64,000 nucleotides of DNA from contig JAUNSC010000001.1 of NCBI GenBank assembly GCA_030539395.1, forward strand, positions 1 to 64,000, in the 5' to 3' direction. This DNA is from Eubacteriales bacterium (GTDB taxonomy: Bacteria; Bacillota; Clostridia; Lachnospirales; Lachnospiraceae). Numbering within the stretch: position 1 is the first letter of the stretch; the number at the start of each line of letters is the position of its first letter. A program made the position numbers and the translations under genes. Of this stretch, positions 53,430 to 62,732 are shown piece by piece. The notes beneath the pieces are model-generated. The model saw only the letters and a list, made by a program, of their open reading frames with translations. It was not told the origin of the DNA and searched no databases.

Positions 53430-54578
53430 ATGGAACATAAGACCGGTCTGGAAGACCGATATGTACTGAAAAATAATAAGCGCCTGCGCTGCGGTTATAC
53501 TACCGGAACGTGTGCGGCAGCAGCAGCAAAAGCGGCAGCGGTCATGCTCTTTACAAAAAGGAGCGTAAAAGAAGTGGACATTGTTACTCCGGATAAAACA
53601 GAGCTGAATCTGCTGATAGAGGATGCGGTATTTGATGATACAACAGCCTCCTGTGCAGTGAGAAAAGACGGCGGGGATGATCCGGATGCAACCAGTGGAC
53701 TTCTTGTGTATGCAAAGGTAAATAAAACAGAAGTGCCGGGAATCGTGATTGACGGCGGAGCCGGCGTGGGAAGAGTGACAAGAGAGGGACTCTGGCAAAA
53801 GGTCGGTGAGGCCGCCATAAATCGGGTCCCCAGAGAAATGATCACCCTGGCTGTTCAGGAAGTGTGTGAAGAAATGGATCATCCCGGAGGTATGAAAGTT
53901 GTAATTTCCGTGCCGAAAGGAGAAGAGACGGCGAAAAAAACATTTAATCCCCGCCTGGGAATAGAAGGAGGTATTTCGATTCTGGGAACAAGCGGAATCG
54001 TGGTTCCGATGAGTGAGGAGGCGCTTATAGCCAGCATCCGTCTGGAGATGGAGACGAAAAAGGCAGCAGGCGAGGAATATCTGCTGATCACACCGGGAAA
54101 TTACGGCGAGGATTTCCTGCGCACCGGGATGGATATTGACCGTTCCATGAAATGCAGTAATTTCGTGGGAGAAACGATTGATATGGCCGTGGAACTGGGG
54201 TTTAAAGGAATTTTATTTGTGGCGCATATTGGAAAATTCATCAAGGTTTCCGGCGGGATTATGAATACTCATTCGAGATGCGCAGACAGCAGGGCAGAGC
54301 TGATGGCGGCCCATGCGGTGAGGGCCGGGGCCGGGATGGACTCAGTGCAGCGGATCCTCGGGACAATCACCACAGAAGAAGCGATTGACATTCTGCAGGA
54401 AGAGGCTCTGGTGAAGGATACAATGGAGATTGTGGCGGACCGCATTTATTATTATCTGCAGCATCGGTGTGCAGGCGGTATTCAGACAGAAGCAATCATT
54501 TTTTCTAATAAGCATGGTTATCTGGGTGAGACAAAGGGAGCAGAAGAACTTTTAAGATACTTTGAACAGGAAATATAA
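53430..54578 (+). CDS. cbiD: Cobalt-precorrin-5B C1-methyltransferase
   Basis: 382 residues. CbiD methylates C1 of cobalt-precorrin-5B in the anaerobic B12 route. Diagnostic stretches: LRCGYTTGTCAAAAAKAA at the N terminus, GGAGVGRVTREGL, and THSRCADSRAELMAAHAV. The ATG at 53430 has no ribosome site in front, only the terminator T-run; the frame is open to a TTG at 53397, inside the terminator stem and nine bases after a GAAGGGA, so this start is a real alternative. First gene of the operon under the riboswitch. Confidence 0.93.
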   Translation: MEHKTGLEDRYVLKNNKRLRCGYTTGTCAAAAAKAAAVMLFTKRSVKEVDIVTPDKTELNLLIEDAVFDDTTASCAVRKDGGDDPDATSGLLVYAKVNKTEVPGIVIDGGAGVGRVTREGLWQKVGEAAINRVPREMITLAVQEVCEEMDHPGGMKVVISVPKGEETAKKTFNPRLGIEGGISILGTSGIVVPMSEEALIASIRLEMETKKAAGEEYLLITPGNYGEDFLRTGMDIDRSMKCSNFVGETIDMAVELGFKGILFVAHIGKFIKVSGGIMNTHSRCADSRAELMAAHAVRAGAGMDSVQRILGTITTEEAIDILQEEALVKDTMEIVADRIYYYLQHRCAGGIQTEAIIFSNKHGYLGETKGAEELLRYFEQEI

Positions 54579-54613
54579 TCAGGAAACAGAATGAGAGACG
54601 GAGGAAAAATAAG

Positions 54614-55384
54614 ATGATACATTTTGTTGGAGCAGGCAGCGGTGCGCCGGATTTGATCACGGTGCGGGGACAGAAATATCTGGAACAGGCTGATGTAATA
54701 ATTTATGCCGGTTCACTTGTGAATCCCCGGTTACTGGAATACGCTAAGCAGGGCTGTGAAATATACAACAGCGCTAAAATGACACTGGAAGAAGTTTTGG
54801 ATGTGATGTATGAGGCGGAGGAAAACGGAAAAATGACCGTGCGCCTTCATACAGGGGATCCCTGCCTTTACGGGGCAATCAGGGAGCAGATGGATGCGTT
54901 GGATGAAAGAAATATTTCTTATGATTATTGCCCCGGCGTCAGCTCCTTTTGCGGAGCAGCGTCTGCCCTGAACCTGGAATATACGCTGCCGGATGTATCA
55001 CAGAGCGTGATTATTACGCGTATGGCAGGCAGGACACCGGTGCCGGAGAAAGAAGAAATTGCATCGCTGGCAGCTCATCAGGCAACCATGGTAGTATTTT
55101 TAAGTACCGGGATGCTTGAAAAACTGAGTGAACGGTTAATTGCAGGCGGATATAAAGAAGATACTCCGGCGGCTATTGTATATAAGGCTACATGGGAAGA
55201 TGAGAAAGCTTTTACCTGTACGGTAGGTACACTGGCTGAGACGGCCAGAAAGAACAATGTTACGAAGACTGCGCTGATGATCATCGGTGATGTTGTCAGT
55301 CACAGTCATTACAACCGTTCGGAGCTTTATAATCCTTCCTTTGCCACAGAATTCAGAGAAGCTGTACAGACCCGTGAAGAGTAA
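54614..55384 (+). CDS. cobM: Precorrin-4 C11-methyltransferase
   Basis: 256 residues, the CobM/CbiF enzyme that methylates C11 of (cobalt-)precorrin-4. The SAM-dependent tetrapyrrole methylase fold shows in FVGAGSGAPDLITVRG (N-terminal) and HTGDPCLYGAIREQM, with SSFCGAASALNLEYTLP distinguishing the C11 branch. SD GGAGGA precedes the ATG. Second gene of the cobalamin operon. Confidence 0.95.
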   Translation: MIHFVGAGSGAPDLITVRGQKYLEQADVIIYAGSLVNPRLLEYAKQGCEIYNSAKMTLEEVLDVMYEAEENGKMTVRLHTGDPCLYGAIREQMDALDERNISYDYCPGVSSFCGAASALNLEYTLPDVSQSVIITRMAGRTPVPEKEEIASLAAHQATMVVFLSTGMLEKLSERLIAGGYKEDTPAAIVYKATWEDEKAFTCTVGTLAETARKNNVTKTALMIIGDVVSHSHYNRSELYNPSFATEFREAVQTREE

Positions 55385-55420
55385 GGAAAAGTGTCGAACC
55401 GGACAGGAAAAGGTGGATTT

Positions 55421-56476
55421 ATGAAACTTGGGATAATAAGCTTTACGGAACGGGGCACCCGTTTAAATGAAGCCGTTACAATGGCGCTGACAATGCAGGG
55501 GTATGACTGCGAGAACACGGCCATGCCCAAATATGCAGTGAAATATGGAATAAAGGAGCTGGATATGCCTCTGAAACAGTGGACAGGAGAGATGTTTGCG
55601 AGGATGGATGCCATACTGTTTATCGGAGCGGCAGGCATTGCAGTTCGGAGTATTGCACCGTTTCTTGAACATAAATCCAAAGATCCTGCGGTGGTGGTTA
55701 TGGATGAAAAAGGAATCTTTGCCATTTCGCTTGTGTCAGGCCATCTTGGAGGCGCCAATGAACTGGCGGCAGTTCTTGCCAATCTGACGGGAGCGATTCC
55801 GGTAATTACCACAGCAACAGATGTCAATGGCCGGTTTGCGGTAGATATTTTTGCAAAAAAGAATGGCTTGCATATCACAAATATGAAATATGCAAAAGAG
55901 ATTTCCGCAGATGTGCTGGATGAGAAAAAAATAGGTTTTTTCTCAGATTTTCCGGTAATCTCAGATGTGCCGGAGGAACTGGAAATCTGGAATTCTGAAG
56001 AAGTGTTTGAGGGTGTCAACGGGATTTGTGTGACGCTGGATGAAGGGAAGATGCCCTACAAACAGACGCTGTGTCTGATACCGGAGATTGTCAGCATCGG
56101 TGTGGGATGCAAAAAGGATACGGACAGTGAAATTATCAGAGAAAAGGTGGAGGCAGTTCTTAAAGACTGCCGCATCAGCAGAAACAGTATAGAAAAAATA
56201 GCCAGTATTGATCTGAAAAAAGAAGAAGCGGGCCTGATCGCGCTGGCAGAATCATATGGGGTGCCATTTGTAACTTTTGCTGCACAGCAGCTGAAGGAAG
56301 CACCGGGCAGTTACACCCCGTCACCATTTGTGGAAAGTATCACAGGGGTTGATAATGTATGTGAAAGAAGTGCGGTGCTGGCATCACAGGGCGGAAAACT
56401 GATAAAGAAAAAAACAGCAGGTGACGGTGTGACCGTAGCACTGGCTGTGAAAGATTGGAGTGTTGATTTTGGGTAA
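55421..56476 (+). CDS. cbiG: Cobalt-precorrin-5A hydrolase
   Basis: 351 residues. CbiG opens the delta-lactone ring and releases acetaldehyde, an anaerobic-route-specific step. The N-terminal half carries FIGAAGIAVRSIAPFL and SLVSGHLGGANELA; the C-terminal half has ISIGVGCKKDT-like and FVESITGVDNVCERSA. The start is the ATG at 55421 with AGGTGG in front, not the upstream GTG at 55391. The 3' end overlaps cobJ. Confidence 0.95.
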   Translation: MKLGIISFTERGTRLNEAVTMALTMQGYDCENTAMPKYAVKYGIKELDMPLKQWTGEMFARMDAILFIGAAGIAVRSIAPFLEHKSKDPAVVVMDEKGIFAISLVSGHLGGANELAAVLANLTGAIPVITTATDVNGRFAVDIFAKKNGLHITNMKYAKEISADVLDEKKIGFFSDFPVISDVPEELEIWNSEEVFEGVNGICVTLDEGKMPYKQTLCLIPEIVSIGVGCKKDTDSEIIREKVEAVLKDCRISRNSIEKIASIDLKKEEAGLIALAESYGVPFVTFAAQQLKEAPGSYTPSPFVESITGVDNVCERSAVLASQGGKLIKKKTAGDGVTVALAVKDWSVDFG

Positions 56477-57209
56477 AATATATGTGATCGGAATTGGACC
56501 GGGAGAATATGAGCAGATGACGATGAGGGCGGCGGGGGCGCTTAACCGCTGCGATACAATTGTAGGATATACTGTATATGTAGATCTGGTAAAAGAGCAT
56601 TTTGCTGAAAAAGAATTTTTAACAACGCCTATGAAAAAAGAGGTCGAGAGATGCCGTCTCGCATTTGAGGAAGCGGCTAAGGGGAAAGAAGTGGCTATGA
56701 TCTGCAGCGGTGATGCAGGGGTATATGGAATGTCCGGACTGATGCTGGAAATAGGAGTGGATTATCCGGATATTCAGGTGGAAGTGATTCCAGGTGTGAC
56801 GGCTGCTACGGGAGGAGCGGCTGTGCTTGGAGCACCGCTGATCCATGATTTTGCACTTATCAGCCTCAGTGATCTTCTTACTCCGTGGGAAAAAATTGAG
56901 AAACGTTTAGTTCTGGCATCGGAGGCAGATTTTGTAATCTGCCTGTACAATCCTTCCAGTAAAAAACGCCATGATTATCTTCAGAAAGCCTGCGATTTAA
57001 TGATGCAGCATAAATCTTCTGAAACAGTATGCGGAATTGTAACAAACATCGGGCGTGAAGGAGAAGCCGGAAGGGTAATGACCTTAAAGGAACTGCGGGA
57101 TACACAGGTGGATATGTTCACCACGGTATTTATCGGAAATTCCCAGACAAAAGAAATCAATGGAAAAATGGTTACGCCCAGAGGATACAGGGGCGTGTCT
57201 CAGGATTGA
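56469..57209 (+). CDS. cobJ: Precorrin-3B C17-methyltransferase
   Basis: 246 residues, the CobJ/CbiH enzyme that methylates C17 with ring contraction. Motifs: IYVIGIGPGEYEQMT at the N terminus, ICSGDAGVYGMSGL, and VIPGVTAATGGAAVLGAPL. The TTG at 56469 is eight bases after GGAG and within cbiG; GTG 56460 and TTG 56463 are possible but overlap or crowd that site. Continues the tight operon. Confidence 0.95.
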   Translation: MGKIYVIGIGPGEYEQMTMRAAGALNRCDTIVGYTVYVDLVKEHFAEKEFLTTPMKKEVERCRLAFEEAAKGKEVAMICSGDAGVYGMSGLMLEIGVDYPDIQVEVIPGVTAATGGAAVLGAPLIHDFALISLSDLLTPWEKIEKRLVLASEADFVICLYNPSSKKRHDYLQKACDLMMQHKSSETVCGIVTNIGREGEAGRVMTLKELRDTQVDMFTTVFIGNSQTKEINGKMVTPRGYRGVSQD

Positions 57210-57246
57210 ACGAATGATGACGGATGTGTACACCGGAGGGAAAAGA

Positions 57247-59256
57247 ATGTGTAAATTGATCATCTTTGCCGGAACAACGGAAGGACGGGAACTGGCAGAG
57301 TTTTTAAGCCGCCGGCAGATTCCGTCACTGGTATGTGTGGCGACAGAATACGGCGGACAGCTGCTTGGAGAAAATGAATACCGGGAAGTGAGCAGCAGGA
57401 GACTGGATCAGGAAGAAATGTGCCGGTTGTTTGAGCAGAAAACAGCAGGAGGAAGAGAAGACGGCAAAGATAATGAGCTTCTGGTAGTTGACGCAACTCA
57501 TCCTTATGCGGCGGTGGTTTCTGAAAATATAAAGGCTGCCTGTGAAAAGACGGGGGCAGAATATGTGCGGCTTCTGAGGCCAGGCGAGAAAATCCTGGAT
57601 GATTCGGATGATGCTGTCTGTGTATCTTCTGTGGAGGAAGCGGTGGAATTCTTAAAGGGTACGCAGGGAAATGTTCTGGTGACCACGGGGAGTAAAGAAC
57701 TGGCAAAATTTACGCTGCTGGATGACTACCAGGAACGTATATTTGCCCGGGTACTTTCCACACCGGAGGTGGCCGCTGCCTGTGCTCAGCTTGGATTTAC
57801 GGGCAGGCATCTGATTTGTATGCAGGGACCCTTTTCAGAGGAAATGAACACAGCCATGCTGAGACAGTTTGGCGCAAAATGGCTGGTGACAAAAGAATCT
57901 GGAAAAACAGGCGGATTTGGAGAGAAAATCCGTGCTGCAAGGATTGCGGGGGCGAAAGTTGTGCTGATCGGACGTCCGGGTGAAGAAAAGGGAAGATCTT
58001 TGTCACAGGTGAAATCATACCTGGCGGAAAAAATCGGATTTGACGTAAAAAGGCAGATATCAATAGTGGGAATCGGCATGGGTACCAGGGACAATCTTAC
58101 AGTGGAAGCACTGAAAGCCTGCAGAGAGGCACAACTGATTGTGGGTGCCAGACGGATGCTGGAGAATGTTAAATTTCTCGGAAAAGATGAGTTCATTTCC
58201 TATAAACCAGATGAAATCTATGGATATATAAAGGAGCACCCGGAATATGAAAAAGTTGCGCTGCTTCAGTCAGGTGATGTGGGCTTTTACAGCGGAGCAA
58301 AGAAATTGCTGGAAACATTCGCACAGGAAGAGGTTGTCCTCTATCCGGGAATTTCTTCTGTGGTCTATTTTTGTGCCAGGCTGCACACAGCGTGGGAAGA
58401 TGTAAAGCTGGTGAGCCTTCACGGACGATGTGCCAATATAATCGGAGAAATCAGCAGAAACCGTAAAGTGTTTGCACTGGTTGGTAAAGGAGAGGGCGTA
58501 ACCACGCTGCTGAGAAAAATGGCAGATTACGGGATGGGAAATCTCACTGTGTCAGTAGGTGAGGATCTGTCTTATGAATCGGAGCGGATTCGGAGAGGCA
58601 GCGCAGACAGCCTGAAGAAGGAAAGTTTCCGGGATCTTTGTGTGGTTTTGATCGAAAATCCCGGGGCAGATCCTGTTGTGACCCATGGTCTGGAAGATGA
58701 GGAATTTCTGCGGGATAAAGTTCCTATGACGAAGAGTGAAGTGCGGTGCATTTCTCTTTCAAAACTCAGACTGCACGATGACAGCATCGTTTATGATGTG
58801 GGTGCCGGAACCGGTTCTGTTTCTGTGGAAGCAGCCCTTCAGGCGGTATCGGGCAGAGTATATGCCGTTGAGAAAAAGCAGGAAGCTGTGGCGCTTATAA
58901 AAGAGAATAAAAAGAAATTTGCGGCTGACAATCTGACAGTGGTGGAGGGGCTTGCGCCTGAAGCGCTTGCAGAGCTTCCGGAGCCGACCCATGTATTTAT
59001 CGGAGGCTCTTCGGGAAATCTGAAGCGGATCATGGAAACGGTGCTGGCCAAAAATCCGTTGGTGAGAATTGTTATTAATTGCATTGCTCTGGAGACAGTG
59101 TCAGAAGCACTGGAGTGCATAAAGACTCTGCCGGTAACAGATACAGATATTGTCTGTGTATCAGCGGCAAGATCAAAACAGGTTGGAAGCTATCATATGA
59201 TGATGGGACAGAACCCGGTATATATTATTTCGTGCACCGGAGGTGGAATCGTATGA
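57247..59256 (+). CDS. Fusion of precorrin-6A reductase (CobK) with CbiE and CbiT methyltransferases
   Basis: 669 residues with three enzymes end to end. About 1-265 is CobK/CbiJ (IIFAGTTEGRELAEFLS, VVDATHPYAAVVSENI), which reduces precorrin-6A. About 270-475 is CbiE (ISIVGIGMGTRDNLT, LQSGDVGFYSGAKKL), which methylates C5. About 485-669 is CbiT (DKVPMTKSEVR, VYDVGAGTGSVSVEAAL), which methylates C15 and decarboxylates. CbiET (CobL) fusions are widespread; the extra CobK makes three successive steps one polypeptide. The ATG at 57247 follows GGAGGG; the upstream open frame overlaps cobJ. Ends in an ATGA overlap with cbiA. Confidence 0.94.
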   Translation: MCKLIIFAGTTEGRELAEFLSRRQIPSLVCVATEYGGQLLGENEYREVSSRRLDQEEMCRLFEQKTAGGREDGKDNELLVVDATHPYAAVVSENIKAACEKTGAEYVRLLRPGEKILDDSDDAVCVSSVEEAVEFLKGTQGNVLVTTGSKELAKFTLLDDYQERIFARVLSTPEVAAACAQLGFTGRHLICMQGPFSEEMNTAMLRQFGAKWLVTKESGKTGGFGEKIRAARIAGAKVVLIGRPGEEKGRSLSQVKSYLAEKIGFDVKRQISIVGIGMGTRDNLTVEALKACREAQLIVGARRMLENVKFLGKDEFISYKPDEIYGYIKEHPEYEKVALLQSGDVGFYSGAKKLLETFAQEEVVLYPGISSVVYFCARLHTAWEDVKLVSLHGRCANIIGEISRNRKVFALVGKGEGVTTLLRKMADYGMGNLTVSVGEDLSYESERIRRGSADSLKKESFRDLCVVLIENPGADPVVTHGLEDEEFLRDKVPMTKSEVRCISLSKLRLHDDSIVYDVGAGTGSVSVEAALQAVSGRVYAVEKKQEAVALIKENKKKFAADNLTVVEGLAPEALAELPEPTHVFIGGSSGNLKRIMETVLAKNPLVRIVINCIALETVSEALECIKTLPVTDTDIVCVSAARSKQVGSYHMMMGQNPVYIISCTGGGIV

Positions 59257-60662
59257 TGACCGGAAACGAGAATAGGGGTTGTTTTCCGCGCATTATGCTG
59301 GCGGCAGGAGCCAGCGGCAGCGGAAAAACCCTGCTTACATGCGGGCTGCTGCAGGCACTGAAGAACAGAAAAATGAAAGTGGCATCTTATAAATGCGGAC
59401 CGGATTACATTGATCCTATGTTCCACGAAAAAGTGTTAAAGACAAAATCAAGAAACCTGGACACTTTTTTTACAGACAGAGAGACGACCAGATATCTGTT
59501 TGCCCGGAATGCAGAAGATGTGGAAATTTCCGTTATGGAAGGCGTTATGGGATTTTATGACGGACTGGGAGGAGTTACAGATAAGGCCAGTGCCTGTGAC
59601 CTTGCAAAAGTGACAGATACACCGGTGGTGTTGATAGTCAATACAAAAGGGATGAGCCTGTCTGTTTTGGCATATATCAAAGGATTTCTGGAATACAGAA
59701 AAGACAGTGGAATCAAAGGGGTTATCCTGAATCAGACATCTGCCATGCTGTATCCGGAGTTGAAGACATTGATTGAAAAAGAACTGGACATCCATGTGTA
59801 TGGATATGTGCCGAAGGTTACGGACTGTGTGATAGAAAGCAGGCATCTGGGCCTTGTGATGCCGGAGGAAGTGCAGGAATTTTCACAGAAGCTTCAAAAG
59901 CTGGCAGACATACTGGAAGAAAGTCTGGACATTGACGGGCTTCTTGCTCTTGCAGGTAATGCACCGGATATGTATGTGCAGACTCCGGATAAACTGAAGG
60001 CTGTTTTAGAAAGTTCTGCCGCCTGTAAAATAAAGGCGGCAGCCCCGAAGATTGCTGTGGCAAGAGATGAGGCGTTTTGCTTTATTTATGAAGATAATCT
60101 GCAGCTCCTCCGTCAGATGGGGGCGCGGCTCATAGAATTTTCTCCGATACATGATAAAAGGCTCCCGGAAGGAATTCAGGGACTTTTGCTGTACGGCGGA
60201 TATCCGGAGCTGCACGCAGAAAAGCTGTCGGAAAATACGTCTATGCTGGAAGACATAAAGCAGAAAATTTGCGCAGGGATTCCCTGTATGGCGGAATGCG
60301 GCGGGTTTATGTATCTCCATAATACTATGGAGGACATGGAGAAGAGAGAGTGGAAGATGGCCGGTGTGATTGACGGAAGAGCATACCGTACAGACAAACT
60401 GGGGCGCTTTGGATACATTGAACTGGAATTGTCGGATCAGGAAGATGCATCTGAGAAGGCAAAACTCCGGGGACATGAATTTCATTACTTTGACAGCACA
60501 GACTGCGGGGATGCATATACAGCGAGGAAGCCGTTAAGGAAGAGAAGCTGGAAATGCATCCATCGCACGGAAAATCTGATGGCAGGTTTTCCGCATCTAT
60601 ATTACTATGCTAATCCGGAGACAGCTCTGGATTTCTGCATGAAATGTGAGGGTTATCGATGA
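59253..60662 (+). CDS. cbiA: Cobyrinate a,c-diamide synthase
   Basis: 469 residues from the ATG at 59253, which overlaps the preceding stop (ATGA). CbiA amidates the a and c side chains using ATP and glutamine. The P-loop AAGASGSGKTLL (about 17-28), VASYKCGPDYIDPMFH, MEGVMGFYDG and the C-terminal glutamine-amidotransferase triad region (MAECGGFMYL, with the catalytic Cys) are all visible. The open frame runs about 58 codons further up into the fusion gene but is not protein there. It ends in another ATGA overlap with cbiB. Confidence 0.96.
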   Translation: MMTGNENRGCFPRIMLAAGASGSGKTLLTCGLLQALKNRKMKVASYKCGPDYIDPMFHEKVLKTKSRNLDTFFTDRETTRYLFARNAEDVEISVMEGVMGFYDGLGGVTDKASACDLAKVTDTPVVLIVNTKGMSLSVLAYIKGFLEYRKDSGIKGVILNQTSAMLYPELKTLIEKELDIHVYGYVPKVTDCVIESRHLGLVMPEEVQEFSQKLQKLADILEESLDIDGLLALAGNAPDMYVQTPDKLKAVLESSAACKIKAAAPKIAVARDEAFCFIYEDNLQLLRQMGARLIEFSPIHDKRLPEGIQGLLLYGGYPELHAEKLSENTSMLEDIKQKICAGIPCMAECGGFMYLHNTMEDMEKREWKMAGVIDGRAYRTDKLGRFGYIELELSDQEDASEKAKLRGHEFHYFDSTDCGDAYTARKPLRKRSWKCIHRTENLMAGFPHLYYYANPETALDFCMKCEGYR

Positions 60663-61645
60663 GATTATCGCTTCTGGCATTGCTTATTGGTTTTTTAATT
60701 GATTTGATACTGGGGGACCCACGCTGGCTGTATCATCCCATCAGGCTGGTGGGAAACTTGATTTCCCTGTTGGAAGGAATTCTCAGGAGGATATTTGGGA
60801 TTCCTGCCGGGGAGGGAAAATCCCCGAAAAAAGAATTTGCGGCAGGAGTTATTCTTGCAGTTCTTGTGATTCTGGTGTCAGCCGGGGTACCGCTTATTCT
60901 GCTTGTGCTTGCTCAGTGGGTCCATCCATATCTGAGGCTTGTCCTGGAGAGTATCTGGTGCTGGCAGCTTCTCGCCGCCAGATCTCTCAGGGATGAAAGC
61001 ATGAAAGTATTTGACAGATTGAAAGACGATGATCTGGAGGGGAGCCGTCATGCTGTGTCTATGATCGTAGGCAGGGATACGCAGAGACTGGATAAGACCG
61101 GCGTTGCAAAAGCGGCGGTTGAGACTGTGGCAGAAAATGCGTCAGATGGCGTGATTGCGCCAATGTTTTATATGATGATCGGCGGTGCGGTGCTTGGATT
61201 TTTCTATAAAGCCATCAATACCATGGACTCCATGGTTGGGTATAAGAATGACCGTTATCTGTATTTTGGACGTTTTGCGGCCAAATTGGATGACGCGGCC
61301 AATTTTGTTCCTGCACGCCTGTGTGCACTGTTTATGATAGCAGCATCTTTTCTGTGCCGGATGGATGGAAAAAATGCCTGGAAGATATTTAAAAGAGACC
61401 GGTTTAATCATGCCAGTCCGAATTCGGCTCAGACAGAAGCTGTAATGGCAGGAGCCCTTGAGATTCAGCTTGCGGGGGATGCCTGGTATTTTGGAGAGCT
61501 GCACAAAAAAAAGACGATCGGAGATAATATCCGCCCGGTGGAGCCGGAAGATATCGTTCGGGCAAATGAACTTCTTTATGGAACGGCAGCTCTTGCTGTA
61601 ACTGTGATGTCAGCAGTGAAATGGATTATTTTACTAATAGTATAA
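60659..61645 (+). CDS. cbiB: Adenosylcobinamide-phosphate synthase
   Basis: 328 residues, membrane protein with several helices, CbiB/CobD type. Signatures: LIDLILGDPRWLYHPIRLVG near the N terminus, SMIVGRDTQRLD, VETVAENASDGVIAPMFY and the FNHASPNSAQTEAVMAGAL stretch. It attaches the aminopropanol arm (as its phosphate) to adenosylcobyric acid. Start ATG overlaps the cbiA stop. Confidence 0.96.
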   Translation: MRLSLLALLIGFLIDLILGDPRWLYHPIRLVGNLISLLEGILRRIFGIPAGEGKSPKKEFAAGVILAVLVILVSAGVPLILLVLAQWVHPYLRLVLESIWCWQLLAARSLRDESMKVFDRLKDDDLEGSRHAVSMIVGRDTQRLDKTGVAKAAVETVAENASDGVIAPMFYMMIGGAVLGFFYKAINTMDSMVGYKNDRYLYFGRFAAKLDDAANFVPARLCALFMIAASFLCRMDGKNAWKIFKRDRFNHASPNSAQTEAVMAGALEIQLAGDAWYFGELHKKKTIGDNIRPVEPEDIVRANELLYGTAALAVTVMSAVKWIILLIV

Positions 61646-61667
61646 GGATGCTTGAAGGAGGCTTCGC

Positions 61668-62732
61668 ATGCAGAAAAATCAGCATGGAGGAGATATTTAT
61701 ACAAATAAATACCGGATTGATTTTTCGGCGAATATCAATCCGTTAGGCATGCCGGAAAGTGTACGGACGGCGGCCTGTCAGGGGGTTGCACTTTCTGCAA
61801 ATTATCCGGATGTACAATACAGGGAGCTCAGGCGGGCAATTGCCGGAAAGGAGAAGGTGAGTGAAGAAGATATAATCTGCGGGAATGGAGCTGCAGAATT
61901 GATTTTCCTTCTCGCATCTGCGGTAAAACCGGTGAGGACGCTGCTTACTGCACCGGGATTTGCAGAATATGAGCAGGCTCTTACGGCGGCAGGATGTCAG
62001 GCAGAATTTTATGAATTGAGAGAAGAAACGGGATTTGCACTGCAGGAGGATTATCTTAAGCGTCTGAAAGAGGGCTGGGATATGGTTTTTTTGTGTAATC
62101 CGAATAATCCTACAGGAGTCACGATTCCACCGGGATTTTTGCGGGAGATTTTGAATATATGCAAAGAAGAAAATATAAAGGTGGTACTTGATCTGTGCTT
62201 TTTGGATTTTCTTGAAGAAAGAGAAGAAGCGGATTTTGTACGTGATACGTCAGATTATCCGAATTTGTTTGTTTTAAAGGCTTTTACAAAGACCTATGCC
62301 ATGGCCGGACTGCGGTTGGGATATGGGATCTGCACGGATAAATTTCTGCTTGAAAAAATGGAAAGTATCACACAGCCCTGGAACATATCTATTCCTGCCC
62401 AGATGGCAGGAGTGGCGGCTCTTAAGGAAAAAGAATACGTTGAGCGGGCAAGAAAGCTTGTGACAGGGCAGAGGATATGGCTTTCAGGGCAATTGAAAGA
62501 ACTGGGGCTTACGGTGTATGATTCCAGGGCAAATTTTCTGTTTTGGAAAGGTCCGGCAGGACTGACTGAAAAATGCAGGGAACAGGGAATATTGCTCAGA
62601 GATTGCGGAAATTACCGGGGGCTGAAAGATGTACAGGAGCAAAAGGGATATTACCGTGTGGCTGTGCGGACACCGGAAGAAAATAAAGAGCTGGTGAATG
62701 TACTGAAAGGGGTTCTTAAATGGCAAAAGTAA
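61668..62732 (+). CDS. Threonine-phosphate decarboxylase-like PLP enzyme (CobD/CobC)
   Basis: 354 residues, fold type I aminotransferase related to histidinol-phosphate aminotransferase. [11 protein letters not shown] is the hallmark start of the B12 branch; [14 protein letters not shown] and the PLP-lysine region [18 protein letters not shown] are present. In the pathway it makes (R)-1-amino-2-propanol phosphate from threonine phosphate for CbiB. SD AAGGAGG precedes the ATG; the 3' end overlaps cbiP by 13 bases. Called cobD in Salmonella and cobC in other naming. Confidence 0.9.
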   Translation: MQKNQHGGDIYTNKYRIDFSANINPLGMPESVRTAACQGVALSANYPDVQYRELRRAIAGKEKVSEEDIICGNGAAELIFLLASAVKPVRTLLTAPGFAEYEQALTAAGCQAEFYELREETGFALQEDYLKRLKEGWDMVFLCNPNNPTGVTIPPGFLREILNICKEENIKVVLDLCFLDFLEEREEADFVRDTSDYPNLFVLKAFTKTYAMAGLRLGYGICTDKFLLEKMESITQPWNISIPAQMAGVAALKEKEYVERARKLVTGQRIWLSGQLKELGLTVYDSRANFLFWKGPAGLTEKCREQGILLRDCGNYRGLKDVQEQKGYYRVAVRTPEENKELVNVLKGVLKWQK

